NCBI GenBank assembly: GCA_003252395.1
Contig: QKEL01000003.1
Coordinates: 1 to 64,000 of the forward strand
DNA from: Spirochaetales bacterium
GTDB taxonomy: Bacteria > Spirochaetota > Spirochaetia > Treponematales > Treponemataceae
DNA: 64,000 bases
Direction: 5' to 3'
In this document: positions 53,752-62,096 of the stretch, piece by piece
How positions within the stretch are numbered: the first letter of the stretch is position 1
How the letters are laid out: the number at the start of each line of letters is the position of its first letter
Made by a program: the position numbers and the translations under genes
Notes under the pieces: generated by a model
The model's input: only the letters and a program-made list of their open reading frames with translations
Told to the model about the DNA's origin: nothing
Database searches by the model: none

Positions 53752-54780
53752 TTATGCGTCGGCGCGTCCCGCCGCCGCTTCGCCCGCGTCATGCCGGGCC
53801 CGACGGAACCGAAAAAAGCCGATCAGCGCGCCGGTCATGCCCCCGAGGGTATTCAGGATAAGGTCGAGGAGGGAAGAATCGCGGCCCGGAATCCAGATTT
53901 GCGAAATTTCGATACTCAGGCTAAAAAGGAAACACGCGCCAAGGGCGGCAAAAACGCCCCGCAAACCCCGTAGCGGGCCGCTCGCGTTCATGAATAGCAA
54001 TAAGCCGAGGGGAATAAAGCCGGCAAAGTTGAAGAACACGTCCGAAAGCATGGAATCCCTTCCCAGTGAAGCGAGGGACGGCAGCCTCAGCGCGCCGGGA
54101 TCGAGGTCCAGTACCCGGTTGGGACGAATCAAGGCGGGATACGAATCGAATCCCCGCTCCCTGAAATCGAAGGTGATATCGGAACCCAGCGACAGGCTCA
54201 GGAGCTCGCCGCTCCACGGGCTCGTTCCGTTAATCCGGTTCCCGAGAACCAGTATATCCTTATCGCGGGGCTCGGGCAGGGCGAGCACGAGATTTTTATT
54301 CCTGCCGACCGGAATGCCGTTCCTCGACACCACGGTGCCCGCCGCTGACGAAACGATCTCCAGGCGCTCCAAGGCCTCCAGGGAACCGAGGTCCGCGTAA
54401 ATCTTGGGAAGCCGCCGCCGGTTGCTGTAATCCCCGTCGTTCAGAACCATCAGGTTCGAGCCCCATTGGCCTATGGTCAGTTCCTCGCCCGATTCCGCGT
54501 TGAAGATTTGCACGATGGTGCCGAAGCGGAGCCGGTTGCCCATTCCCCGCACGAGCTCCAGCGAAATGCGGGTTTCGTTTCCCGGCGGGTTTTCGCCGGA
54601 AAAAAGCCGCTTGCCGTAGAGCATGGAATTCGGCTCGAACCGGACGCCGCCCTGGTTTCCCGGCCAGCTCAGTTCGTTGGATAAAAAGCGCCCGCCGGGC
54701 CTAAAGCCGAAAAAGCTGAGGGCGACCACGAGGAGAACGAGTAGATTCTTTTTGCAGAGTATGGCTTTTACCGTGCCCAT
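53752..54780 (-). CDS. VanZ-like membrane protein with extracytoplasmic concanavalin-like domain
   Basis: A 342-residue protein. A first helix (about 10-28) leads into an outer beta-sandwich-like domain (about 30-215) with strands such as NRLRFGTIVQIFNAES, resembling LamG/concanavalin folds. A VanZ-type four-helix block at about 225-325 follows (FFNFAGFIPLGLLLF, SIEISQIWIPGRDSSLLDLILNTLGG). VanZ domains occur in teicoplanin-resistance and unrelated envelope proteins. AGGAG lies nine bases before the ATG. The function is not established. Confidence 0.82.
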   Translation of the reverse strand: MGTVKAILCKKNLLVLLVVALSFFGFRPGGRFLSNELSWPGNQGGVRFEPNSMLYGKRLFSGENPPGNETRISLELVRGMGNRLRFGTIVQIFNAESGEELTIGQWGSNLMVLNDGDYSNRRRLPKIYADLGSLEALERLEIVSSAAGTVVSRNGIPVGRNKNLVLALPEPRDKDILVLGNRINGTSPWSGELLSLSLGSDITFDFRERGFDSYPALIRPNRVLDLDPGALRLPSLASLGRDSMLSDVFFNFAGFIPLGLLLFMNASGPLRGLRGVFAALGACFLFSLSIEISQIWIPGRDSSLLDLILNTLGGMTGALIGFFRFRRARHDAGEAAAGRADA

Positions 54781-54826
54781 GCCCGCATTCTCCTAAATTT
54801 TCGGCGCTCCGGCAATACGAAGGGAA

Positions 54827-55921
54827 TCACGGCATCGCTTCGTTTATCTTTCTGAAATCGTCGCAAATGCGGAGAAAGAGGTCGACCAATTCCGGGTCAA
54901 AGGACTCGCCCCGTTCCGCCCGGATGATTTCCACCGCGCGCTCGTGGGATTGCGCCTTTTTATAGGGCCGGTCATGGGTAACCGCGTCGTAGGTATCGCA
55001 GAGCGCCACGATCCGGCCGCTCAAGGGGATAGCCGTTCCCGAAAGCCGGCGCGGATATCCCTTCCCGTTCCACCGTTCATGGTGGGTCATGGCGATTTCC
55101 CGCCCGAGGGCGAGATAATCCTTGCGGCCCTGATGCTTCTCCAGCGCCTTTCCCGCTATGTAGGTATGCTGTTTCATGGCCTCCATCTCGTGGGGAGTGA
55201 GCTTGTCCGGTTTCAAAAGGAGGGTGTCGGAAATGCCGACCTTGCCGATATCGTGAAGCACGGAGGAAACGGCGATATCCTCCACGTAATCCTCGGTGAC
55301 CCATCGGTCGCGCCTGCCGTACGCCAGGAAATACTCCCGCGCCAGCCGATGGGTAAACGCCTCCACGCGTTTCAGGTGCTCGCCCGTGGTGGAATCGCGC
55401 AGCTCCACGAGTTTCGCCAGATTATAAATGGTCTTCCGGTTGTCTACCTTTATGTCTTCTATCAGGTCGAGCAGGGTTTTAATGAACATTTCGCGGTTTT
55501 GCAGGGCCGTGAGCACGTCCGACTTGTCCTTGATGATGACGACGAAATCGATCTTCGGGCAAATATTCAAGGGCACCAGCTTTACCTCGAAGAGCTTTTT
55601 GTCCCCGAACTCGAACTCATCGATCAGTACGTCCTGCAAGACGATGGTTTGACGGGAATGGATGAAGGGAAGGCTCTCCGCGGACAGGGAATCGCCGGGG
55701 GGAACGTAATCGAACAGAAAATCCGATTCGGGCTCGGAATGGGAAATTCTGAACAGTTTGATGAAAGAGGGATTCCAGGCGACGATTCGCCCGGAAAGAT
55801 CGATTTCGGCGATGCCGTTGGTGCTCGATTCAACGATCGCCTCCAGCTTGCCGTTCAACGCGCAGAGGTTTTCCACGATCTCAAGATAGACGTCGTCGGT
55901 TACAGCGGTCTTTCTCTTCAT
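54827..55921 (-). CDS. PAS-HD-GYP c-di-GMP phosphodiesterase
   Basis: A 364-residue cytoplasmic protein: a PAS-like sensor at about 22-135 (GIAEIDLSGRIVAWNPSFIKLF), then an HD-GYP domain at about 160-350. The metal-binding HD pair is at 223-224 in VLHDIGKVGI; HHERWNGKGYP at 280-290 contains the GYP box. HD-GYP enzymes hydrolyse c-di-GMP to GMP, so this counters the GGDEF protein at 3304. A TATACT box lies eight bases upstream of the ATG and there is no Shine-Dalgarno, so the mRNA may be leaderless. Confidence 0.93.
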   Translation of the reverse strand: MKRKTAVTDDVYLEIVENLCALNGKLEAIVESSTNGIAEIDLSGRIVAWNPSFIKLFRISHSEPESDFLFDYVPPGDSLSAESLPFIHSRQTIVLQDVLIDEFEFGDKKLFEVKLVPLNICPKIDFVVIIKDKSDVLTALQNREMFIKTLLDLIEDIKVDNRKTIYNLAKLVELRDSTTGEHLKRVEAFTHRLAREYFLAYGRRDRWVTEDYVEDIAVSSVLHDIGKVGISDTLLLKPDKLTPHEMEAMKQHTYIAGKALEKHQGRKDYLALGREIAMTHHERWNGKGYPRRLSGTAIPLSGRIVALCDTYDAVTHDRPYKKAQSHERAVEIIRAERGESFDPELVDLFLRICDDFRKINEAMP

Positions 55922-55929
55922 ATAAGGCT

Positions 55930-55935
55930 AGTATA
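55930..55935 (-). promoter_or_regulatory. -10 box eight bases before the HD-GYP start
   Basis: TATACT on the minus strand, eight bases from the ATG at 55921, without a ribosome-binding site; no clear -35. Confidence 0.4.
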
Positions 55936-56076
55936 GCGTTTTTTTCGCGCGTCTGCCCCGCTATCCGCCGCGGGACCGCGCCCCGCGCGCGTGAATTCGG
56001 CATTTTGCGTTTGCTTTTTCCCGATGCCCGGGCATACTATGGTCCAATAGCGCCACGCGCGCTACGGAGGAAAAGT

Positions 56077-56529
56077 ATGGCAGTATCGCAAATGACGCCC
56101 TCGCGCCTGGTTTTGAGGATCGCCCTGGCGGCGTTCCTTATCGTTACGGGAATTATGACGCTCCAGCTCGATTCGGGCTTTCTCGGGAAGCTCCAGGCCG
56201 GGTTCTCGGGCAACGAGTTGGCCAACGCGGTTCACGGTTTCCTGAAGGGAGACGCGGCTACCCTGGTCATCGTCGCCCTGGGCATATTGGAATTGATCGC
56301 CGGCGCGTTCCTTATCGCGGGATTCTTCATGGACGCCAAGGGGATCAACGGTATCGCGCTCCTGGTTATCCTGCTCCTGTGGATCGCCGTCATCGTCTTG
56401 GTGGACGTCGTCGGAAAGGGCGGGCTGATGGACGGGGCGTTCAAGTCGGCGGGAACCTTCCTTTCCTTCCTGAAAACCCTTTCGGCCCACCTTTTGGTCC
56501 TGGGCGCCATCATGTCCGCGCGGGAATGA
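56077..56529 (+). CDS. Small four-helix membrane protein, DoxX-like
   Basis: A 150-residue protein with four predicted membrane helices, at about 10-28, 58-82, 88-112 and 128-147. The first begins LRIALAAFLIVTGIM, and AATLVIVALGILELIAGAFLIAGFF recalls the DoxX group, but the match is loose. GGAGGAAAAG precedes the ATG at 56077; the longer upstream frame is arginine-rich and rejected. The function is unknown. Confidence 0.75.
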   Translation: MAVSQMTPSRLVLRIALAAFLIVTGIMTLQLDSGFLGKLQAGFSGNELANAVHGFLKGDAATLVIVALGILELIAGAFLIAGFFMDAKGINGIALLVILLLWIAVIVLVDVVGKGGLMDGAFKSAGTFLSFLKTLSAHLLVLGAIMSARE

Positions 56530-56549
56530 CGGACTGACCGCGCCCGAGA

Positions 56550-56594
56550 GGGGCGGCGAGTGCCGGGGCGGCAAATGCCGGGTCGGCGAATCCG
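56550..56594. repeat. Three tandem copies of a 15-bp unit
   Basis: GGGGCGGCGAGTGCC, GGGGCGGCAAATGCC and GGGTCGGCGAATCCG lie end to end in the gap between two convergent genes. Confidence 0.6.
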
Positions 56595-56617
56595 CCGACT
56601 CGGTGACGCCCGGCGCC

Positions 56618-57577
56618 TTAGGTTCGCTGGGAGAGGAAGGCTATCTTTTCCTCGTCGTGCCGCGAGAACCCCCCGTGACCGTAATCGGGATACACGCGGA
56701 TTTCCTTCTCGGAGCGGATCCGGTTATAGGCCGCGAATACCGTGGAAGGGGGGCAAATCGTGTCTTCCAATCCGACGCTCACGAGGGCCTTCGCGCGGAT
56801 TCGCGGGGCCAGATTGCACACGTCGAAGTAGCTCAGGGTACCGTAGACTTCGTCCTCGGTCAGGTGAAGCTGGTCGTGAATCTTAAAGTAATGGTAGATT
56901 TCGTTGTATGGACCCTCGCTAGACATCTTTACCGAGCGCCTGAAGTGGCAGAGGTAGGGAACGTCGGAAAGCACGAGGCTAACCCGGGGGCTCAGGGCCG
57001 CGACGGCGAGGGCGATTGCCCCTCCCTGGCTCCCGCCCTCCACGGCGACGCGCGAGGCGTCCGTTTCGGGAAAGGCGCAGGCCGCCTCCACCGCGCGCAC
57101 GCAATCCATGAAAACGTTCCGGTAATAGTAGCGGTCGCGGTCGGTGATGCCCAGGGTCATCCAGCCCGAGGCGCCGCCGTTCGGGTAGGTCGCGAGGTCG
57201 GGCGAGCCGGGGTTTTGCCCGCGGGTATCCACCATGAGGACCGACCTGCCCATCATGACGTACTTCAGGGCGCCGGCGACGGTCGCGCTGTTCCAGTTGT
57301 AGCCGTGATAGAGAACCGTGGCGGGGACCTTCGAATTTCCCAAACCGGCGGGGCGCACGTACCGGGCGCAAATGCGGGAATTGCGGAAGCCGTCGAACCG
57401 TACCGTAAAGCATTCAACGGACGAGACCGGATACGGCAGGCGCTCCATCGTTACGTTAAGGGGTTGGGCGGCGGATTCGGCGAGGGAATCGTCCCAAAAT
57501 CGGTCAAAATCGTCTTTCTTCTCGATTTCGGGGCTGTAGGTTCTCAGCTCTTCCAGGGGCAGATCGAATAGGTTCAT
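56618..57577 (-). CDS. Acetyl xylan esterase / cephalosporin-C deacetylase (CE7)
   Basis: A 319-residue alpha/beta hydrolase with all CE7 marks: HGYNW, the VDTRGQ box, nucleophile Ser183 in GGSQGG, Asp272 in GLEDTICPPS and His301 in DYGHGG. The family removes acetyl groups from short xylo-oligosaccharides inside the cell; no signal peptide is present, in agreement. Its length is the family norm. AAGGAGA precedes the ATG. It stands near the GH39 and GH27 genes and likely serves the same hemicellulose breakdown. Confidence 0.95.
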   Translation of the reverse strand: MNLFDLPLEELRTYSPEIEKKDDFDRFWDDSLAESAAQPLNVTMERLPYPVSSVECFTVRFDGFRNSRICARYVRPAGLGNSKVPATVLYHGYNWNSATVAGALKYVMMGRSVLMVDTRGQNPGSPDLATYPNGGASGWMTLGITDRDRYYYRNVFMDCVRAVEAACAFPETDASRVAVEGGSQGGAIALAVAALSPRVSLVLSDVPYLCHFRRSVKMSSEGPYNEIYHYFKIHDQLHLTEDEVYGTLSYFDVCNLAPRIRAKALVSVGLEDTICPPSTVFAAYNRIRSEKEIRVYPDYGHGGFSRHDEEKIAFLSQRT

Positions 57578-57635
57578 GGCGGGTTCTCCTTATGGGGCTA
57601 TTTTACCATACCGCCAAAGAATCCGCCGCCCTCCC

Positions 57636-58220
57636 TCACTTGGAATAGAGCTCCACGATCATCGCTTCCCGAACGTCAAAATCCACGTCGGAGCGCCGGG
57701 GTTCCCGGAGAACCTTCACGCAATTCGCCTCCCCGTCCCGGGAAAGCCATCCGGGAAGGGCGCGCGAGCCTGACCGGTCCCGGTTTCCCAGGGTTTTGGC
57801 CATGTCGTCCCGCAGGGCAATCTCGTCGCCCTGCTTAACCGCCTGCGACGGAATGCTTACCCGACGGCCGTTCACCGTCACGTGCCGGTGGGAAACCAGC
57901 TGCCGCGCTTCGGCCCGGGTTTTCGCCAGGCCCGAGCGGAATACCGCGTTGTCGAGCCGTTTTTCCATCAGCGTCAAAAGGTTTTCGCCCGTGCTCCCTC
58001 CCTGGCGCAGGGCCTTCTCGAAATTGCGGCGGAACTGGCGCTCCATCACCCCGTACACGAACTTCACTTTCTGCTTTTCCTTGAGCTGCAGGGCGTAGGC
58101 GCTGGGTTTCGACCGGGCCGGCGCCGTACGCTTCGACGGCTTTCCCCCATAGCCCAGCAGGGTAGCTTCTATTCCCAGGTACGCGCAGCGTTTCCGTACG
58201 GGTCCTCTCTGTATTGCCAT
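57636..58220 (-). CDS. rpsD: 30S ribosomal protein S4
   Basis: A 194-residue S4 protein, which nucleates 30S assembly and binds 16S rRNA. It has an N-terminal basic domain and the S4 RNA-binding fold at about 90-155 (EKRLDNAVFRSGLAKTRAEARQLVSHRHVTVNG, in parts). The N-terminus lacks the four-Cys zinc motif of some S4 forms. The ATG at 58220 follows AGGAGG. The gene stands alone rather than in an alpha operon, behind TTGACA-N17-TATGTT. Confidence 0.97.
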   Translation of the reverse strand: MAIQRGPVRKRCAYLGIEATLLGYGGKPSKRTAPARSKPSAYALQLKEKQKVKFVYGVMERQFRRNFEKALRQGGSTGENLLTLMEKRLDNAVFRSGLAKTRAEARQLVSHRHVTVNGRRVSIPSQAVKQGDEIALRDDMAKTLGNRDRSGSRALPGWLSRDGEANCVKVLREPRRSDVDFDVREAMIVELYSK

Positions 58221-58256
58221 ATGGCCTCCTGTCATCGCTTTTTGTTGTGTTTGGCT

Positions 58257-58285
58257 AACATAAAGAGGAAAACCGGTTTTGTCAA
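58257..58285 (-). promoter_or_regulatory. Promoter of rpsD
   Basis: On the minus strand TTGACA (58280-58285), a 17-bp spacer, and TATGTT (58257-58262), about 37 bases before the ATG. Confidence 0.65.
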
Positions 58286-58352
58286 CCGGAAGGGGAGGCG
58301 ATGGGCAGCCATAGACGTTCTGAGCCGCCCAGACCGCCCTTCGCCCAAACGT

Positions 58353-59672
58353 CTAGAGGGATTCCAGCTTGTAGAGGAGCGCGCCGTGCGGAGGAATCGG
58401 TATAGCGGGAAAGGTACCCGCGGAGGCGCCAAATGACGCGCCGGTCCACAGTTCGGTCAGGCGTATTTCGCCTCCGAGCCCGATAAAGGCGCCAGGGGGA
58501 ACGGGGACGGCCCGCTCCCCGTCGCTCAGGTTAAAGAGGGCAAGGTAGCGCGAACCGTCCTCGGCGTCGTCGCTCGCCCAGACCGCGCGTTCGCTTCCCT
58601 TTTCCCTGCCGCGTTCCAGCTGCCGGGGGTTCCGGCCGTGCGTCGCGAGGCGAAGGACCGCGGGATTGGTGATCAGGGAGAGGGTTTCTCCGTCAAGGAG
58701 GGTGAGTTCCGCGCCGAGCATGAGGGGCGAGCGGAAGACGCACCAGAGCGTCATCATGGCGCGCTTCTCGGGCGGGCTAAGGAGGCTTTGCCGCTCCTCG
58801 TTAAAGCCCTTCCCGATCGTGCCCAACGGGAGCATGTCGCAGTCGGGCCAGGAGCCGGCGGTAACGTGGCGCTGCCAAAGCTCGCAGCGGTCGAACATGG
58901 CGAGCAGGTGCGGCCAGTTGTCCCACAGATCGTCGGTTATGCGCCACATGTTCGCGTATTTCGCGTAATGCCAGGCTTCCTCGATCAGGGCCGGCCCGGG
59001 AGAGAGGCTTAAGACGATGGGACGGCCGCATTTTTGTATCGCGTCGTGGAGGAGCGCGATCTCCTTCTTGCTCGAGGGCGCGTCCATGCGGCAAATGTCG
59101 TCGCACTTGACGAAATCTACCCCCCATTCGGCATAGAGGGCAAAGAGGCTTTCGCAGTATTCCCGCGCCCCCTCCGCGTCGGGGAAGAGGCCGTACATAT
59201 CGGGGTTCCAGGCGCATATCGAGGAAGGATCGGCGATGCGGTCGGCGGTTACCCGCGCCTCGCCTGCGGCGCCCGCCAGGATCGGCATACGCCCGTGGGC
59301 GGCGATTCTCGGAATGCCGCGCATGATATGGATGCCGAATTTGAGGCCAAGCCCGTGCACGTAATCCGCGAGCGGCTTAAAGCCCGCGCCGCCCCGGGAG
59401 GAGGGGAATCGCTCCGGGCAGGGCACCGCGCGGGACCATTCGTCCAGCTCGATCCCGCCAAAGGGCAGGTACTGGAATCGGTCGCGCATGGTTCCGGCCC
59501 CGCGGGCGTACCATTGAATGTCCACCACCACGTATTCCCAGCCGTACGCCTTCAGCCGGGCTGCCATGAAATCGGCGTTCGCGCGAACCCGCTCCTCGGT
59601 AACCGCGGTGTCGTAGTAGTCGTAACTGTTCCAGCCGAAAGGCGGCGTGGGGGCGAAAGAGGCCTTATCCAC
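58353..59672 (-). CDS. Alpha-galactosidase-like glycoside hydrolase, family GH27
   Basis: A 439-residue cytoplasmic enzyme. The TIM barrel opens PPFGWNSYDYYDTAVTEE, typical of clan GH-D, with Asp191 as likely nucleophile in FVKCDD and a later acid/base Asp in SWPDCDMLPLG. A C-terminal beta domain follows from about 350. GH27 enzymes release alpha-galactose or act on related residues; substitutions around WNSYDYYD leave the exact sugar open. The GTG start overlaps the upstream hydrolase stop by eight bases. It is the last gene of the glycosidase cluster. Confidence 0.9.
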   Translation of the reverse strand: MDKASFAPTPPFGWNSYDYYDTAVTEERVRANADFMAARLKAYGWEYVVVDIQWYARGAGTMRDRFQYLPFGGIELDEWSRAVPCPERFPSSRGGAGFKPLADYVHGLGLKFGIHIMRGIPRIAAHGRMPILAGAAGEARVTADRIADPSSICAWNPDMYGLFPDAEGAREYCESLFALYAEWGVDFVKCDDICRMDAPSSKKEIALLHDAIQKCGRPIVLSLSPGPALIEEAWHYAKYANMWRITDDLWDNWPHLLAMFDRCELWQRHVTAGSWPDCDMLPLGTIGKGFNEERQSLLSPPEKRAMMTLWCVFRSPLMLGAELTLLDGETLSLITNPAVLRLATHGRNPRQLERGREKGSERAVWASDDAEDGSRYLALFNLSDGERAVPVPPGAFIGLGGEIRLTELWTGASFGASAGTFPAIPIPPHGALLYKLESL

Positions 59673-60537
59673 GGCGGGAGTCCGCCGCGCCGAAGGGCCG
59701 CAAGAATTCCCGTAGTTCCGCGACGAAGCGGTCGTGCGCGTCGAACCGGATCAGGTGGCCCACGTCGGGGAAGGTCTTTACCGTGACCCGGGGATTAAGC
59801 GCCCGTATGCGCTCGATGAGGGCGGGCGTGACGATGCCGCCCCGTTCGCTGTTGCCCGTCACGATCTCGAAGGGGACGGAGACCGAGGCGATCGTCTTTT
59901 CCCAGGAAGACCCCGCGCTTTCGAGCAAGCCCGTCAGGGTATCGATTATCCCCTGGTCGAGCCGTACCTTCGCCTCGCACATGACGCGCGCGAGCTCGTC
60001 GGGCCAGGAAGGATTGTCCCGGCGGCAGTCGGCGAGCAGTTCCCCCATGGATTTCCCCGCCAGGGTTTTTGCCCATTTCGCCACGGGATTCTCGGGCGCG
60101 GCCCCGGAGCCGACCCATTGGTCCGGCGGCTTGATACCGCTTTCGGGAGAGGGAAACCAGGGCGGATCCTCGAGAAAAAGGGCGCGCGCCAATGCGGGGA
60201 ACCTCGTACAGGCCTGATATGAAACCATGGCTCCCATGGAATGGCCGCAGATGACCGGCCGTTCCAGGCCAAGTCCTTCTACGAGGAGCCGCAGGTCCGC
60301 GGGCATGTCCGGCGCCGCGCCCCCCGCGAACCGGGAGGAGCGCCCGTGCCCGATCATGTCGGGCATTACGATGTCGAAGTCGGCCTCGAACTCGCGGGCG
60401 ACCCGCGCCCAGGTCGCGCCGCTGTCGGAGAAGCCGTGGACCAAAACCAGGGGCGTTTTATCGCTGCCCCGGGTGCGGAGATAGTGCAGCGTATGGCCGT
60501 TCACGTCTATGTCGCGGGAAGCCCAACCGTCGATCAT
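59665..60537 (-). CDS. Alpha/beta-fold hydrolase
   Basis: A 290-residue soluble hydrolase. It has an oxyanion loop VLVHGFSDSG, nucleophile Ser100 in CGHSMGA, and a closing catalytic His near 270 in FPDVGHLIRFD. The fold is that of the large AB_hydrolase_1 family; the substrate is not deducible. Its place between GH39 and GH27 genes suggests an esterase for sugar substituents. GGAGG lies ten bases before the ATG at 60537; the longer frame runs antisense-like through the GH39 gene and is rejected. Confidence 0.9.
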   Translation of the reverse strand: MIDGWASRDIDVNGHTLHYLRTRGSDKTPLVLVHGFSDSGATWARVAREFEADFDIVMPDMIGHGRSSRFAGGAAPDMPADLRLLVEGLGLERPVICGHSMGAMVSYQACTRFPALARALFLEDPPWFPSPESGIKPPDQWVGSGAAPENPVAKWAKTLAGKSMGELLADCRRDNPSWPDELARVMCEAKVRLDQGIIDTLTGLLESAGSSWEKTIASVSVPFEIVTGNSERGGIVTPALIERIRALNPRVTVKTFPDVGHLIRFDAHDRFVAELREFLRPFGAADSRRG

Positions 60538-60557
60538 GGCAGCGTATCCTCCATCTC

Positions 60558-62093
60558 TTACGATAGGGAACCGGGAGTGCCGGTTTCCATGGTATACCCG
60601 TCTATCCTCGCGTCGTCGAGCCCGAGATAGGAAGCGGACTCGTCGGCGAACGGGACAAACTCCACGAGGGTTATTTCGTTCCGGGTAAGGGTGCATTCTA
60701 TCCGCAGGCTTTCCCCGATGGGGTCTATCACGGCGGTCTCGACCCGGGGGGCCGCGGCGGCCTTCAGGAAATCCACCGCGGCGGGGCCGGGATTTTTCGG
60801 CCGGCCCATGCGGCGCCACTCGCCCCACGGATTGCCCCATTTCTCGCTCACCCTTCGCCGCAGGGCGAGGGCCGTCCCCGATCCCCAGGGCACGCCGACG
60901 GAAACGGTCCTTCGGTCCCCGCCCGAATCCGCGGTTTGGACGGGGTTCCACGCGACCATCGCGACGGTGCCGTCGGAGCGCCGGGTGACCAGGCAATGGT
61001 CGTCGCGGCGCAGTACGGTTTCGCCCATCCGGTTGAAGAAGGCGAACAGGTGGAAGGTGGGCTTGAGTATGCCGTGGCGGGCGATCATGCCAAAGCCGCC
61101 GTGGAAGAGCGACGGCCCCACGTCGGCCTCCTCGAACAGGTCGCAAAAGGTCCAGTACGAGAGGCTCTCGGCGTACCGTCCCGATTCGCTGAGAAGCCGT
61201 CCCAGGTAGGCGGCGTTGTAGGGCGTATCGTGTACCGGGCACAGCGGGTGCCAGGAGGTATTGAACTCGGTGATATGCAGGGGAAGGGAAGCGAAGCCGT
61301 TATCTGTTATGCGCCGCCTGACGTCGCGCAATTCGTCGACGGGCTTTTGGGGGTCCGCGAGGCTTTGATAGAGGAACTCGGGAGTGGTCAGGGAGGGGGT
61401 CTGCCCCGCGTAGAGGTGCCGGCTAAAGAAGTCGAGCGGAAGCGAATTGGCCTTTACGAACCCGAGGAAGTCGTCTATCCAGTGGTCCATGCCGCCGCAG
61501 ATCGCGGGCCCGCCCACGGGAATCGAGGAGTCTACCGCCTTGATCGCCCGGACGCTCACCTCGTACAGCTTGAAGTAGGCGGCCTGGTCGGCGTCTTTCC
61601 AGAATACCGTGAGATTTGGCTCGTTCCACACCTCGAACGGCCACCGGCGCACCTCGTCTATCCCGTAGCGCTCAATCCAGTGCCGCACCAGGGCGGTAAC
61701 GAGGCTCGCCCATTCCTCCCATTCCGAAGGGGGCGTGACGTTCCCCTTCCACCAAAAAACGGTTTGGGAGCCGGAAGCCATCGCCTCGGGCATGAAGCCG
61801 AGCTCCACGAAGGGACGGACCCGGTGCTCCCGCATGGTATCGAAGATTTGGTCCAGGTAGGCGAAATTGAAGGCAAGAACCTTTTTTCCCTCCCACTCGC
61901 GGCGACGCGCCACGCCGAGCTCGTCGCACAATAGCCCGTGACAGCGGATATAGTCGACCGGCATTACCTCGCGCAGGGTCCGAAACCGTTCCCAGTACTC
62001 GCCCCGAAGCATGGTCGATACGCGGTCGCTTCCCACGCAGCGCGCCCAGGGTTTCGTGAAGCGCGCGCCCTTTTCGTCGGTAGTTCGTTCCAT
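60558..62093 (-). CDS. Beta-xylosidase-like glycoside hydrolase, family GH39 (paralogue 1)
   Basis: A 511-residue enzyme without signal peptide. The acid/base Glu158 lies in FEVWNEPNL and the nucleophile Glu276 in HITEFNTSW, the two GH39 signatures. VFWWKGNVTPP and FHGGFGM boxes match the paralogue that follows in the alignment. The C-terminal 120 residues form a beta domain. It would hydrolyse beta-xylosides or similar oligosaccharides inside the cell. AAGGA lies before the ATG; the other GH39 gene stops three bases upstream. Confidence 0.93.
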   Translation of the reverse strand: MERTTDEKGARFTKPWARCVGSDRVSTMLRGEYWERFRTLREVMPVDYIRCHGLLCDELGVARRREWEGKKVLAFNFAYLDQIFDTMREHRVRPFVELGFMPEAMASGSQTVFWWKGNVTPPSEWEEWASLVTALVRHWIERYGIDEVRRWPFEVWNEPNLTVFWKDADQAAYFKLYEVSVRAIKAVDSSIPVGGPAICGGMDHWIDDFLGFVKANSLPLDFFSRHLYAGQTPSLTTPEFLYQSLADPQKPVDELRDVRRRITDNGFASLPLHITEFNTSWHPLCPVHDTPYNAAYLGRLLSESGRYAESLSYWTFCDLFEEADVGPSLFHGGFGMIARHGILKPTFHLFAFFNRMGETVLRRDDHCLVTRRSDGTVAMVAWNPVQTADSGGDRRTVSVGVPWGSGTALALRRRVSEKWGNPWGEWRRMGRPKNPGPAAVDFLKAAAAPRVETAVIDPIGESLRIECTLTRNEITLVEFVPFADESASYLGLDDARIDGYTMETGTPGSLS

Positions 62094-62096
62094 CGT

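Noticed and set aside
56550..56594. Short tandem repeats as a CRISPR array
   Set aside because: Units are contiguous with no spacers, and no cas genes are present.
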